From Staphylotrichum longicolle (taxonomy: Eukaryota > Ascomycota > Sordariomycetes > Sordariales > Chaetomiaceae): a DNA stretch of 64,000 bases. Every line of letters begins with the position of its first letter. Positions within the stretch are counted from its first letter, which is position 1. A program made the translations under genes and the position numbers. Of the stretch, positions 42,720-52,341 are shown in pieces. The stretch lies in assembly GCA_019096155.1 (NCBI GenBank), contig JAHCVI010000001.1, forward strand, positions 14,719,243-14,783,242. Direction: 5' to 3'. The notes under the pieces were generated by a model that saw only the letters and a program-made list of their open reading frames with translations, was not told the origin of the DNA and searched no databases.

Positions 42720-43403
42720 CTAGCTCCCAAGCTCGGTGTCCGTCGCGCGGAGGTCCAGCCCAATCTCCTCGGCCAGCAGGTCGCTGAGGGTCGACCCGTC
42801 CCTAAGGTACACCCAGTCTCCCGTGGCCGTGTCCTGCTTCTCGTGCTGGCCCTCGCCGAGGACGACGTAGTCGTAGCGCTTGGGCCCCGTCTTGGGCGAC
42901 GACAGCCAGATCTGCTTGTTGGGCGGCTGCTTGTTGATGACGTAGGTGCCGACGTCGGTGCCGAGAGAGAGGGTGAGGACGCCCGCCTGCGTGAAGGGGT
43001 GAAGTGTTAGTGAGATGTGTGCAAGACGGGAATGGGGTGGGCTTACCGAGTACTCGACGTCGACGTCCTCCCGCTCGTCTTGCATCTGTTCCAGACGGGA
43101 GAGGAGGTTGTCGAGGTATTCGTCGGCAAGTGTGTGGTAGTCGCCCTCGGTCAGGTCGGCGGGGGTCTTGATGACCGTGGGGGTCTCGGTCTCCTTCGGC
43201 GCCTTGTCATCTGGGGTGATGCCGTTACGGGCGGAACTATTGGAAATGAAGCGGCGAGTTGTGAGGGGGTATGAAGATCGGGGCGCGGTCTGGACGAGGG
43301 AAGGCGTCGCAGAAATGCTGGGGAGCGCCGCGCGAGCGACACGGGAGGTCTGCAAGCTGCGGCAGGCGACCCGGGCAAGCTTGGAGGCACTTGAGCGCGT
43401 CAT
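42720..43403 (-). CDS. YFH1: Frataxin, mitochondrial
   Basis: Minus strand, two exons, 43403-43047 and 42986-42720 (207 residues). The N-terminal ~60 residues are rich in Arg/Ser with no acidic residues (TRSSASKLARVACRSLQTSR, TTRRFISNSS), a matrix-targeting presequence. The frataxin domain follows: the acidic helix ADEYLDNLLSRLEQMQDE, strand VLTLSLGTDVGTYVINKQPPNKQIWLSSP and PKRYDYV. Frataxin is the activator/iron partner of the mitochondrial Fe-S cluster assembly complex. The 60-nt intron has no in-frame stop, so retention would insert 20 residues between two strands of the domain. The gene is divergent from the AP-3 sigma gene. Confidence 0.92.
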   Translation of the reverse strand: MTRSSASKLARVACRSLQTSRVARAALPSISATPSLVQTAPRSSYPLTTRRFISNSSARNGITPDDKAPKETETPTVIKTPADLTEGDYHTLADEYLDNLLSRLEQMQDEREDVDVEYSVSPPHSRLAHISLTLHPFTQAGVLTLSLGTDVGTYVINKQPPNKQIWLSSPKTGPKRYDYVVLGEGQHEKQDTATGDWVYLRDGSTLSDLLAEEIGLDLRATDTELGS

Positions 43404-43868
43404 GGCGGGAGGTCGGATTGGGGTTCGAGTTGGAGTATTGCAGCTGATTATACAGAGAGGTTAGACCGGGACACGCCGAGGTCAACGAGACTTGAAACGT
43501 CCACCGCAGTCGTATACCCGAAAGTCGTGATTTTGGCGGGGAAGCAGAGGTGAGGTTGGACGAACCGAGCTTGGAGCTTGGATGAAGCTCAATCGCCCCA
43601 CTCAACTGCCAATGCCGGCAGGCAAGGTGTGACCCCAGGCGGATAAGCCAATCAGACAGAACGCTGATGGCAACGCACGGCCCATATGGTTGCGATTCAC
43701 CGTTAGCGTGGTTGTGGCACGTCATGGCTCCCCGCTGTCAAGCCGCCAGGAACCGATCCACGATTCCAGACCACCATCTCTTGTCCGAAACGCGGCACAT
43801 TTAGAGCGACCTTCCCACAAACCATGAGAACGCGTCCATAGCACCGCCGCTTTCTGAAATCCACAGCC
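43404..43868. promoter_or_regulatory. Divergent promoter region (frataxin / AP-3 sigma)
   Basis: A 465-base spacer between two divergently transcribed genes; it must contain both promoters. No TATA box is obvious, which fits housekeeping genes. Confidence 0.5.
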
Positions 43869-44530
43869 ATGATCAACGCATTTCTCGTCTTCAACGGCCA
43901 AGGCCAACCACGCCTCACCAAATTCTACACCCAACTCGTTCGTTCCTCTCCCACGATCAAAACCCCCACCTTCCCTTTGAGAAACTAACCCCCGCCTTTC
44001 CCCAAACGAACAGGACACCTCGATCCAACAACGCCTCATCTCCGAGATCTTTACCCTCGTCTCCAACCGCCGCCCGGCTCCTGCAACTTCCTGCCGCTCC
44101 CGCCCCTCCTCGCCGCGTCCTCGACGAGCGCCACGTCGTCGGCCGCGCAGGAGCAAACGACGTGCCCTCGCTCGTCACCTACCGCAACTACGCGACGCTC
44201 TACTTCATCGTCATCTCGACGTCGACCGAGTCCCCGCTCGCGCTGATCGACCTGATCCAGGTGTACGTCGAGGCGCTGGACCGGCTGTTTTGAGAACGTG
44301 TGCGAGCTGGACCTCATCTTCAACTTTGAGACGCTGCATGCCACGCTCGGGGAGATGGTGGTGGGTGGCGTGGTGATCGAGACGAATATGGAGCGGATCG
44401 TGGCCGGGGTCAGGGCGCAGGGGACGGTGGCCAAGCGGCCGGTGAAGGGGCGGGCTGGGGGAGGAGGGTTAGGAGGGAGTCTGGGGGCGGGGTTGGGGAT
44501 GGGGGAATGGTGTGGCATGGAAGGTGAGAA
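43869..44530 (+). CDS. APS3: AP-3 complex sigma subunit, with apparent frameshifts
   Basis: Exon 1 is 43869-43937 (MINAFLVFNGQGQPRLTKFYTQL); exon 2 starts at 44014. The sigma-adaptin fold continues as TSIQQRLISEIFTLVSNR, NYATLYFIVIS, LALIDLIQVYVEALDRLF, ENVCELDLIFNFETLHATLGEM and ETNMERIV. The AP-3 sigma subunit is part of the coat that sorts cargo to the vacuole. The exon-2 pieces are not in one frame: shifts are needed near 44072 (Cys-Asn-Phe-Leu segment), near 44153 (GAGCAAACGAC, one A too few) and at 44287-44291 (TTTT, one T too many). In the last case the literal reading stops at TGA 44291-44293. The 3' end is uncertain; a Gly-rich tail follows KRPV, and a GTGAGA donor near 44524 may start another intron. 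Confidence 0.7.
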
Positions 44531-44787
44531 ATTGTCGGGGAGGAGAGGAGGTGGCAGAACATCTCATGGTATCGGATCGCGTTGCATCACGAGGTGCAGA
44601 GTGCAGGGCACAGTTGGCAGATTCGTGATTCCAGGAGCATCGACCGGCATTTCATTGCTTCTCGGCGAAGCGCCGCGCCATTGTTGCCGGGTATCCAACG
44701 CCAAACTCCGGGAGATGGAACAAGTAGTGTACAGAGATGAGGGACAGCAGGACAGCAGGACGCAAAGTTACGACACTCTGCTGCCGA

Positions 44788-45289
44788 TTACGGGGAGGAG
44801 GAGGGCTTGTTCTTCAGAGTCAGCTTTCTCGAGTCCTCGGTGAAGACGCCAAAGAAGCCCCAGAACTTTTCGCGGACCTGCATGACGGTTAGCGTTGCTC
44901 GGGGAAAACGGGGTCGCTGCCAAAGTCGTACCGGGTCAAACGGAGTGGGCACGTCCTTCCAGTCCATGAATAGGACTACATATGTCAAGACGACTAGATA
45001 GGGAGTCAGTAAATACCAAGAAACTCCAGCGGCTGCAGAAGAGAATCCCACATGTCATTGTGCACAGCTGGGCAAGCCGGACAAACTTGTCCCAGCGGGG
45101 GCGGGCCGTGGCGATCTTCAACCTGCGCTTGTACTTCTTCTCGAAGCGCAGCTGCTGCTGCGGCGACATGGTCTTCATGTCGGGCGGCCACACCTTCTTG
45201 AGCTTAAAGGCAGATCCGGGATTTGTGAATGCAGCATCGAGTTGTGGCTTTGCGGCCTGTGCCAGCCGTCGCGCAAGTGTTGGGAACAT
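44788..45289 (-). CDS. Conserved small single-TM protein, probably mitochondrial
   Basis: Minus strand, three exons: 45289-45052, 44993-44932 and 44877-44788 (129 residues). The N-terminus MFPTLARRLAQAAKPQL is a basic amphipathic presequence-like helix. It is followed by KVWPPDMKTMSPQQQLRFEKKYKRR, a highly basic stretch, then RPRWDKFVRLAQ and a single hydrophobic segment (TFVLTYVVLFMDW) before a short tail (FDPVREKFWGFFGVF). I have the impression of a family conserved across filamentous ascomycetes, but I do not recognise a named function. The basic N-terminus and single TM suggest an inner-membrane protein. Intron phases are consistent across all three exons. It diverges from the LeuRS gene. 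Confidence 0.7.
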
Positions 45290-45759
45290 GGCGGGTGTGA
45301 GGGTGAGTGAGTGAGTGAGTGAGATCCCGAGCCGTGGATAGAGGCCGCATAACGTTAAATCTTCCAGGTGAGGGTCGAGATGGAAAGCTGGGCTTGGCAT
45401 TTCTTGGGCCAGTGCAAAGGCCAGGCGCAGCAGAACCGCCTGTGGCTCGTGCCCCCTTCACGCCACATCTGCCCTGAGGATGCCAGTCCCCACAGTGCAG
45501 GGATGGGCCGAAACAACCCCGCGTTGCCCCTCCATCGTGTTTGCCCGGCTGGCAGCGGAGCCCACTCAAAATTTCCGGGCCTGACCTGACTCAACCGGAC
45601 TCAACTGGAACCACGCGACACCGGCCCGATTTCAAGGTCCACGGCGGTGTTGGTAGCCAGTCTGAGCCAGTCACTCGCACAATCCCTACGGTTTCCCCAA
45701 AACCACCAACACCACGACCGACCGACCGACCGGACGCTCGAGCGCAAACCGAGCACAAC
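45290..45759. promoter_or_regulatory. Divergent promoter region (small membrane protein / LeuRS)
   Basis: A 470-base spacer between divergent genes. Near the LeuRS start it carries a run of ACCG repeats (about 45716-45732). The LeuRS frame is open back to 45541 but contains no ATG before 45760. Confidence 0.5.
45304..45323. repeat. GTGA/GAGT microsatellite
   Basis: About five copies of TGAG in tandem just upstream of the small membrane protein's start codon, in its presumed 5' leader. Confidence 0.8.
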
Positions 45760-48700
45760 ATGGCCGACACGACGCTCCCCAAGGCCATGGCCGATCTCGC
45801 CGTCTCCAAGACCAAGGAGCTCAAGGGCACCGAGAAGCGCGACAGCCTCGTCGAGATCGAGAAGAAGTACCAGTTGATGTGGGAGGAAGATGGCGTCTTC
45901 CAGGTCGACGCGCCCTCCACCGCCGAGTTCCCCCTCGACTCCATCTCCGCCGACGAGCTGCGCGAGAAGTTCCCCAAGTTCTTTGGCACCATCGCCTACC
46001 CCTACATGAACGGCCGCCTCCACGCCGGCCATGCCTTCAGCTTCAGCAAGATCGAGTTCCACACCGGCTTCGCCAGGATGCAGGGCAAGCGCTGCCTGTT
46101 CCCCCTCGGCTACCACTGCACTGGTCTCCCCATCAAGGCGTCCGCCGACAAGCTGGTCAAGGAGGTTGAGATGTTTGGCCGCGACTTTGAGCGCTACAAG
46201 GCCGAGGAGGAGCAAGAGCCAGAGCCCGCCGCTGCGCCCGCGCAGAAGGGGCCAAAGGAGGATCTGACCAAGTTCAATGCCAAGAAGGGCAAGGCCGCCG
46301 CGAAGACGGTCAAGGCGAAGTACCAATGGCAGATTCTGCACTCCGTCGGCATCCCGCTCGAGGAGATCCACCTGTTCGCCGATCCCCAGTACTGGCTGCA
46401 GTTCTTCCCCCCAGAGTGCAAGAAGGACTTGACAAACTTTGGCGCCCGCATCGACTGGCGTCGCCAGTTTGTGACCACCGACGCGAACCCCTACTACGAC
46501 GCCTTCGTCCGCTGGCAGATGAACCGTCTCAAGGAGCTGGAGAAGGTCAAGTTCGGCAAGCGCTACACCATCTACTCCATCAAGGACGGTCAGCCTTGCA
46601 TGGACCACGACCGGAGTGAGGGCGAGGGTGTCTTGCCCCAGGAGTACACTGCTCTGAAGCTCAAGGTTCTTGAGTGGGCTCCCAGCGCTGCCGAGGCGGT
46701 CAAGGGCAAGATTCCCGAGGACGCCAATGTCTACCTCTGCCCCGCAACTCTCCGCGCAGAGACCATGTACGGCCAGACGTGCTGCTTCGTCGGTCCCAGC
46801 CTGAGCTATGGCGTTTTCAAGGCCTCTGAGAAGGAGTACTTCGTCATCACCGAGCGCGCTGCCAGGAACATGGCTTACCAGGGCATCTTCGAGAAGGAGG
46901 GCGTCCCGGAGAAGGCTGCCGACATCAAGGGCTCCGACCTTGTTGGCACCCTGGTTAACGCGCCTCTTAGCTTCCACTCCCAGGTCCGCGTCCTCCCCAT
47001 GGACACTGTTCTGGCCACCAAGGGCACCGGCGTCGTGACATCGGTTCCCTCTGATTCTCCCGACGACTACGCTATGGTCACCGAGCTCGCCAAGAAGGCC
47101 GACTTCTACGGCATCAAGAAGGAGTGGGCCGAGCTGGAGATTATCCCCATCATCCAGACCCCCACATCCGACCTGTTGGCTCCCTATCTTGTCAAGAAGC
47201 TGAAAATCGCCTCCCCCAAGGATGCGAAGCAGCTCCTCGAGGCCAAGGAGCTTGCTTACAAGGAGGGTTTCTACCAGGGCGTCATGAAGGTGGGCGAGTT
47301 CAAGGGCGAGAAGGTTGAGGTTGCCAAGCCCAAGGTCCGGGAACAGCTCATCAAGAACGGTGAGGCGTTTGCCTACTCCGAGCCCGAGAACAAGGTCGTG
47401 TCGAGGTCGGGTGATGAGTGGTACGTATAGATTTCTCAAGGTCTCGAGTTGGCCGACTAACATGCCCACAGCACGGTCGCTCTTCTTGATCAGTGGTACA
47501 TTGACTACGGCGAGGAGAAGTGGCGCCACATTGCCTTCGACTACGTTGAGAACAAGGACGGCAAGGGCCTCGAGTGCTACTCCCCCGATACCCAGCACGC
47601 TTTCAAGGGTGTGCTCGACTGGCTCAGGCAATGGGCCTGCGCTCGCACGTACGGTCTGGGCTCCAAGCTGCCTTGGGATCCCAAGTTCCTCGTCGAGAGC
47701 TTGAGGTGAGTCTGGCTGCAATCCCTCGTTTGAATGGTTACTGATACAATGCGTTAGCGATTCCACTGTTTACATGGCGTAAGTACTTGTGTACGGGACG
47801 AGATGGTACAACCTAACACAAAGTCAGATACTATACTCTCGTGCCATGGCTGCACACCGACCTCTTTGGCCGGGATAAGTAAGTGACACCAGTCTAGCCG
47901 TGCCGGCCTGATATGCTAAACCATCACAGGGGCAAGGGCGACATTGCGGCCGAGCAGATGATTGACGAGGTCTGGGACTACGTCTTCTGCCGGACACAGC
48001 TGTCTGACGAGCTCGTCCAAAAGTCTGGCATCTCCAAGGAGACCCTCCAGGGCATGAGGAGAGACTTTGAGTACTTCTATCCTCTTGACCTCCGTGTCAG
48101 TGGCAAGGACCTGATCCCCAACCACCTGACCTTCTGGCTTTACAACCACATTGGTAAGTCAGAAATCCTAGAGTTGACCTAGTGGATGCTGACCGCCATA
48201 GCCCTTTTCCCCCGCGAGTACTGGCCCAAGTCGGTCCGCGCCAACGGCCATCTCCAGCTGAACGGCGAGAAGATGAGCAAGTCGACGGGCAACTTCATGA
48301 CCCTGGACGATGTCGTCAAGAAGTACGGTGCCGATGCCGCTCGCGTGGCGCTCGCCGACGCCGGTGACGGAATCTCGGATTCCAACTTCGTCGAAGACGT
48401 CGCCGACAACACCATTCTGCGCTTCTACACCAACAAGGAGTGGATCGAGGAGACCATCAAGGACACCAACCTCCGCACCGGCCCACTCAACGACTTCCAG
48501 GACATCCTGTTCGACAACGAGATGAACGCCCTCGTCAACGAGGCCAGGAAGCAGTACGAGGAAACGTCATACAAGCTCGCCCTCAAGGCCGCCCACTACG
48601 ACTTCCTCAACGCCCGCGACACCTACCGCGAGGCCTGCACCGCCGCCGGCATCCCGCTCCACAAGGACCTCGTCAACAAGTACATCCGCCTGCAGGCCCT

Positions 48701-49456
48701 CGTCCTCACCCCCATCGCGCCCCACTGGGCCGAGTACGTCTGGCTCGAGATCCTCGGCGAGAAGAAGTCGATTCAGTGGGCCGCCTGGCCCACCGTCCCG
48801 GCCGCCGACCCGGCCCTGACCGCCGCGCGCGAGTACGTCCGCTCGACGTCGTCCAACATCAACTCGGCCGAGGCCGCGCAGCTCAAGAAGATGGCCAAGG
48901 GCCGCCAGAGCGACTTCGACCCCAAGAAGCCCAAGAAGCTGACCATCTTCATGACCGAGTCGTTCCCGGCGTGGCAGACAAAGTACATTGAGCTGCTCAA
49001 GGAGGTGTGGGATCCGGCCGCCAACGCGCAAAAGATCGACGACAAGGAGCTCAACGGCCGCATCGGCAAGATGGGCGAGATGAAGAAGGCCATGCCCTTC
49101 GTCCAGGCGCTCAAGAAGAGGCTGCGCGACGGCGAGCCCGCCGACGCCGTCCTCGAGCGCAAGCTCGCGTTTGACGAGAAGAAGACCCTTTTGGTATGTG
49201 TTCCCCATCCCACCCCGCCTGCCGCCGTCAATACACGTAAATATGCAATGACTAACGGTTGCGTGCTTGCTACCAGGCGATGGTTCCCGGCCTGAAGCGC
49301 ACCGCCGGCCTCGAGTCGATCAGCATCATCGCCGTCGAGGAGGGCAGCAAGAAGGGCAGGGACCTGACCAGCGGCGGCGAGGAGGTCGAGGTCAAGGCGC
49401 CCGTCGCCGAGTCGGCGCTCCCGGGGCAGCCGAGCTTCTTCTTTGAGAACGTGTAG
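45760..49456 (+). CDS. Cytosolic leucyl-tRNA synthetase
   Basis: Seven exons fit: 45760-47420, 47472-47705, 47758-47778, 47828-47878, 47930-48153, 48202-49193 and 49277-49456, giving 1,120 residues, the size of eukaryotic cytosolic LeuRS. The class I signature HIGH appears as MNGRLHAGHAFS and KMSKS as LNGEKMSKSTGNF. The editing (CP1) domain lies between them, with LRAETMYGQTCCFV and the TGVVTSVPSDSPDDYAM threonine-rich region. The archaeal/eukaryotic-type C-terminal extension runs to the end. The enzyme charges tRNA-Leu and edits mischarged products. Exon 3 is a 21-nt micro-exon; its phase and neighbours support it. No frame disruption appears anywhere in 3.7 kb, unlike several nearby genes. 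Confidence 0.95.
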
Positions 49457-50293
49457 AGAGTGATGGGGTCTGCCGGAAAAGGAAAAGGGGTCTGTGTCCA
49501 CGTGTGTTGTCGCTTGTCTTCACCGCTGCCTCCCTTAGCGATGTTGGGAAGAAAAAAGTGGAGTATAAAGAAAGAGGGTGAGGTGCAATAGACTTCATTG
49601 CGAGATCATTTATTACGAGCGGGGTTGGTCATGGTGCTGGTGTGACCTATTTTCTCTCGCTGGGATTGCTGCTTGTTGAGGAAGGAGAGTGCGTTGAGCA
49701 CCCGAGCGACAACCCAACATCACATGCAAAATGGACGCCATTCTGCTAGTGTAGGCGTCGGGATCAGACCGGACGGACGTCGAGCTGAGGTAATGCATCC
49801 GCTCAGTTTATCGTCCGAGAGCGATGGTTCTGACCTCGACGCCTGGTTAGAGCACTGACTGGATGACGGATCTTGATCAGCATATCCCTGTTTCCGGGGG
49901 CAGGCATCGCAAAGAGAGGCAGGGGAAAGTCTCCGGTTAATGGACTGTGGTTTCGAGCTTGGTCTCCTCTATGTACATCGTATCATACCACAGTACTGGA
50001 CCGCCATGGGCTCGATCGCTTGCCCTGCTTGCCCAGGGATCCTCCCCGGCACGCCGTCTGTAGCTTAACGGAGACCACCTCCGGCCTTCTGTTCACCGCA
50101 AGGGGAGTTTTATTACCTGACCCCCTCCCTATCCCCCAAACACGATCGCTCCTCCTCTGATCTCTCTCCTCCTACTCCTTCTTTCCATCACCACTTCCAA
50201 ACTCCCACCAAGAATACACAAGCCGCGCTTCGCGGCAGCTCATCCCCTCGCTACAACACGCAACAGCTCAAGACAGACCGACTTAATAAAAGA
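49457..50293. other. Intergenic stretch
   Basis: 3' flank of LeuRS, then the promoter and a long pyrimidine-rich leader (about 50120-50220) of the small GPI-type gene. No other gene seen. Confidence 0.5.
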
Positions 50294-50762
50294 ATGCGGC
50301 CCTCACATCTCCTCCCAATCCTCGCAGGCCTGGTCGCCGCCCAGACCTACAGCGACACCACGACCGTGACATCCACGGCCACGTCCACCACGACGGCGTC
50401 CCTCGCGCCCTTCTCGACCGTGCTAACCGTCGCGACGACGACCACAACCTTGACGCCGTCGGGCAGCGTCATTGTCATTTCGCCTACTTCGAGTACGTCC
50501 CCTCTCTCTTCCCTTTACCTCCTTGCTTGCTTTTTTTTCCCGGCATGATCCCTCTCTCCACTCGTCGTGGCGGCGTGGTGTGTCGGATCGACCGGGCCGC
50601 GGATGGCTGGCTGGCTGACGGTGACGTGATACCAATCCAGCTTACACGGAGACTGCCACGGCTAGCGTCGTCCCTGTCAACGGCGCCAACGCGCTGGGTG
50701 CGCAGGCGCCGGTGGTCGGGGCCGTGGCTGCTTGCGCGGCGGGGCTGGCGGCGCTGCTTTGA
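50294..50762 (+). CDS. Small Thr/Ser-rich GPI-anchored-type cell-surface protein
   Basis: Two exons, 50294-50492 and 50641-50762, give 106 residues. The signal peptide MRPSHLLPILAGLVAAQ is followed by a Thr/Ser-rich segment (DTTTVTSTATSTTTAS, ATTTTTLTP) likely to be heavily O-mannosylated. A C-terminal hydrophobic tail (VVGAVAACAAGLAALL) comes after small residues (NGANALGA) suitable as a GPI attachment site. No cysteine domain or enzyme motif is present. Such mini-proteins are common in filamentous ascomycete cell walls; the role is probably structural. Donor GTACGT and acceptor CCAG keep the phase. The neighbouring GT15-type enzymes of the cell would be expected to modify it. Confidence 0.75.
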
Positions 50763-51128
50763 GCGTCTCGCGTCTGAGAAGGGAGGTTAAGGGATGGAGG
50801 GTGGAGGTGGCTCGAGAGTTCGGCGATGTATCGTAGGTTGTGTGATCGAGGGATTCGCATGGAGATGGCGGTGGACCTGTAATGAGGGCGGTGGTTGGCG
50901 GTCGGGTAGATAGGTCCGCTCGTTTGACAAGACAAGTGTTTCTCTGCGTGTTGCTGCTCGATTGCCCCCATGTGTCAAGCTCCGAGAGGTGATGAGTGAA
51001 CGCTGAAGTGCAACGGCAGCCCCGCTTTGTTGTCCAGAATCGCCGACCTTGGTGCTGTGGTGTCGTAGACACCTCCGTGCCTCCTGTCGCCGTCGCCGTG
51101 TCGAACATCATCGTCTGTGATTAAACGC
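50763..51128. other. Intergenic stretch between convergent genes
   Basis: 3' flanks of the GPI-type gene and DPH3; nothing else recognised. Confidence 0.5.
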
Positions 51129-51506
51129 TTAGGCAACAACAGCAACCTGCTCGCCCTTGTCCTCTTGTCCCGGTGGCTTGGGCAGATTGTCCTGTATCCC
51201 CCAAAGTCAGCTATGCATTCCATTCCATGCCCCAGTTACCATCACCACACCATCCATCACCACACGCCCATCGCCAAGGAAATCCCAAACTAAACTCTGC
51301 AAACTTACCACCTCAAAGATAACCCGAATCATCAGACTGCAGCTCGGGCACACGCCAATATCCTCGCCGTCCATCAAGTCGTACAGCGCAATTTCGAAGC
51401 GGTCGCCGCAGGGGCACGGGTAGTGGTAGATCTGGAGCGTCTCGTCGTAGGTCATGTCCTCGATCTCGACCTCGTCGTAGATGGAGATCTGCTCGTCGTC
51501 GGCCAT
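51129..51506 (-). CDS. DPH3: Diphthamide biosynthesis protein 3 (CSL zinc finger)
   Basis: Minus strand, two exons, 51506-51309 and 51191-51129 (86 residues). The CSL zinc-finger has Cys31, Cys33, Cys53 and Cys56 in the contexts HYPCPCGDRF and VCPSCSL, preceded by the acidic IYDEVEIEDMTYDE. DPH3/KTI11 is an iron- or zinc-binding rubredoxin-like electron donor for the DPH1-DPH2 enzyme that starts diphthamide formation on elongation factor 2, and it also works with Elongator in tRNA wobble-uridine modification. The length is normal for the family. The intron is ~117 nt. Confidence 0.94.
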
Positions 51507-52341
51507 TTTGTTTTGTGTTTGTCTTCTCAGTCTCAAATGGGGCCGGTCAGGAATTCGGCGGAATGGTACGCGCAACGTGGGCGATCGTTGAGAAGTGGGT
51601 GATGACTCGACGGTCTTTGCTAGGAGGAACTGCTGCTGTTGGATTCGACGCGAAAAAGAAATTTGGAGGGGCAAATCCGCCTCGGCGCGGGGTTCGCAGA
51701 CCAAACCTCCACGGCCCCACATGTCCGTCTTGGCAGCCCGTTTCACTCCTTTAACATCAACAAAAGACACGGACCCATGCATGCGCTGCATTGCATGCCT
51801 GCGAGTAAGCCAAGGGCCAAGAATAACACTGCATACATATACTACCTCCTACAGCGTACATGTACACACTACCTACCCTACACTACTCGCTATGCGCATC
51901 TCGCTCTGACCCCTCTCTTCCACCACACTTCACCTCAGGGGAAAAGTATTAAAGATTAACGAATGAAATGGATGTGGGTGGGTGGATGGGGAGTAAAACA
52001 AAAAAAAAAAGACAAGAACAAGAACCAAGCTGGATGACAAAGGAAATCGAAGAAAGTGAAAGTGTGTGAGGGAAAAAATGAGGAAGGAGAGAGATGGAAA
52101 GAAGAAAAGGGGAAGGAAAAGAAAAGGTATCACTCATCATCACGACAACGAAACCCAGCCCCAACACATAGACAGTCCTGTCCTGCCACACACCTCCATC
52201 CTCCATCCTCCACACTCGTCCACTACCCCTCTCCTCCTCCTTCCCTTCCACCATCACAGGCAAGGGCTACTACGGCCCACGCACCCCCGGCCTCATCCCA
52301 TACCCGCCCAGAGACGTCAACGAGAGCCAAGCATATCGCGC
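51507..52341. other. Intergenic stretch with purine-rich tract
   Basis: Promoter side of DPH3 on the left and the long 3' UTR of the EH-domain gene on the right. A CCTACCTACCC element lies near 51870. Confidence 0.5.
51993..52127. repeat. Polypurine tract (plus) / polypyrimidine (minus)
   Basis: About 135 bases strongly enriched in A and G on the plus strand, including an 11-A run; pyrimidine-rich in the sense of the EH-domain gene's 3' UTR. Simple sequence only. Confidence 0.7.

Noticed and set aside
45601..47766. 721-codon open frame on the minus strand opposite LeuRS
   Set aside because: It is the antisense shadow of a GC3-rich, strongly codon-biased gene; the peptide is Leu/Gly/Val-rich low complexity with no domain, and the plus strand encodes an unmistakable LeuRS.
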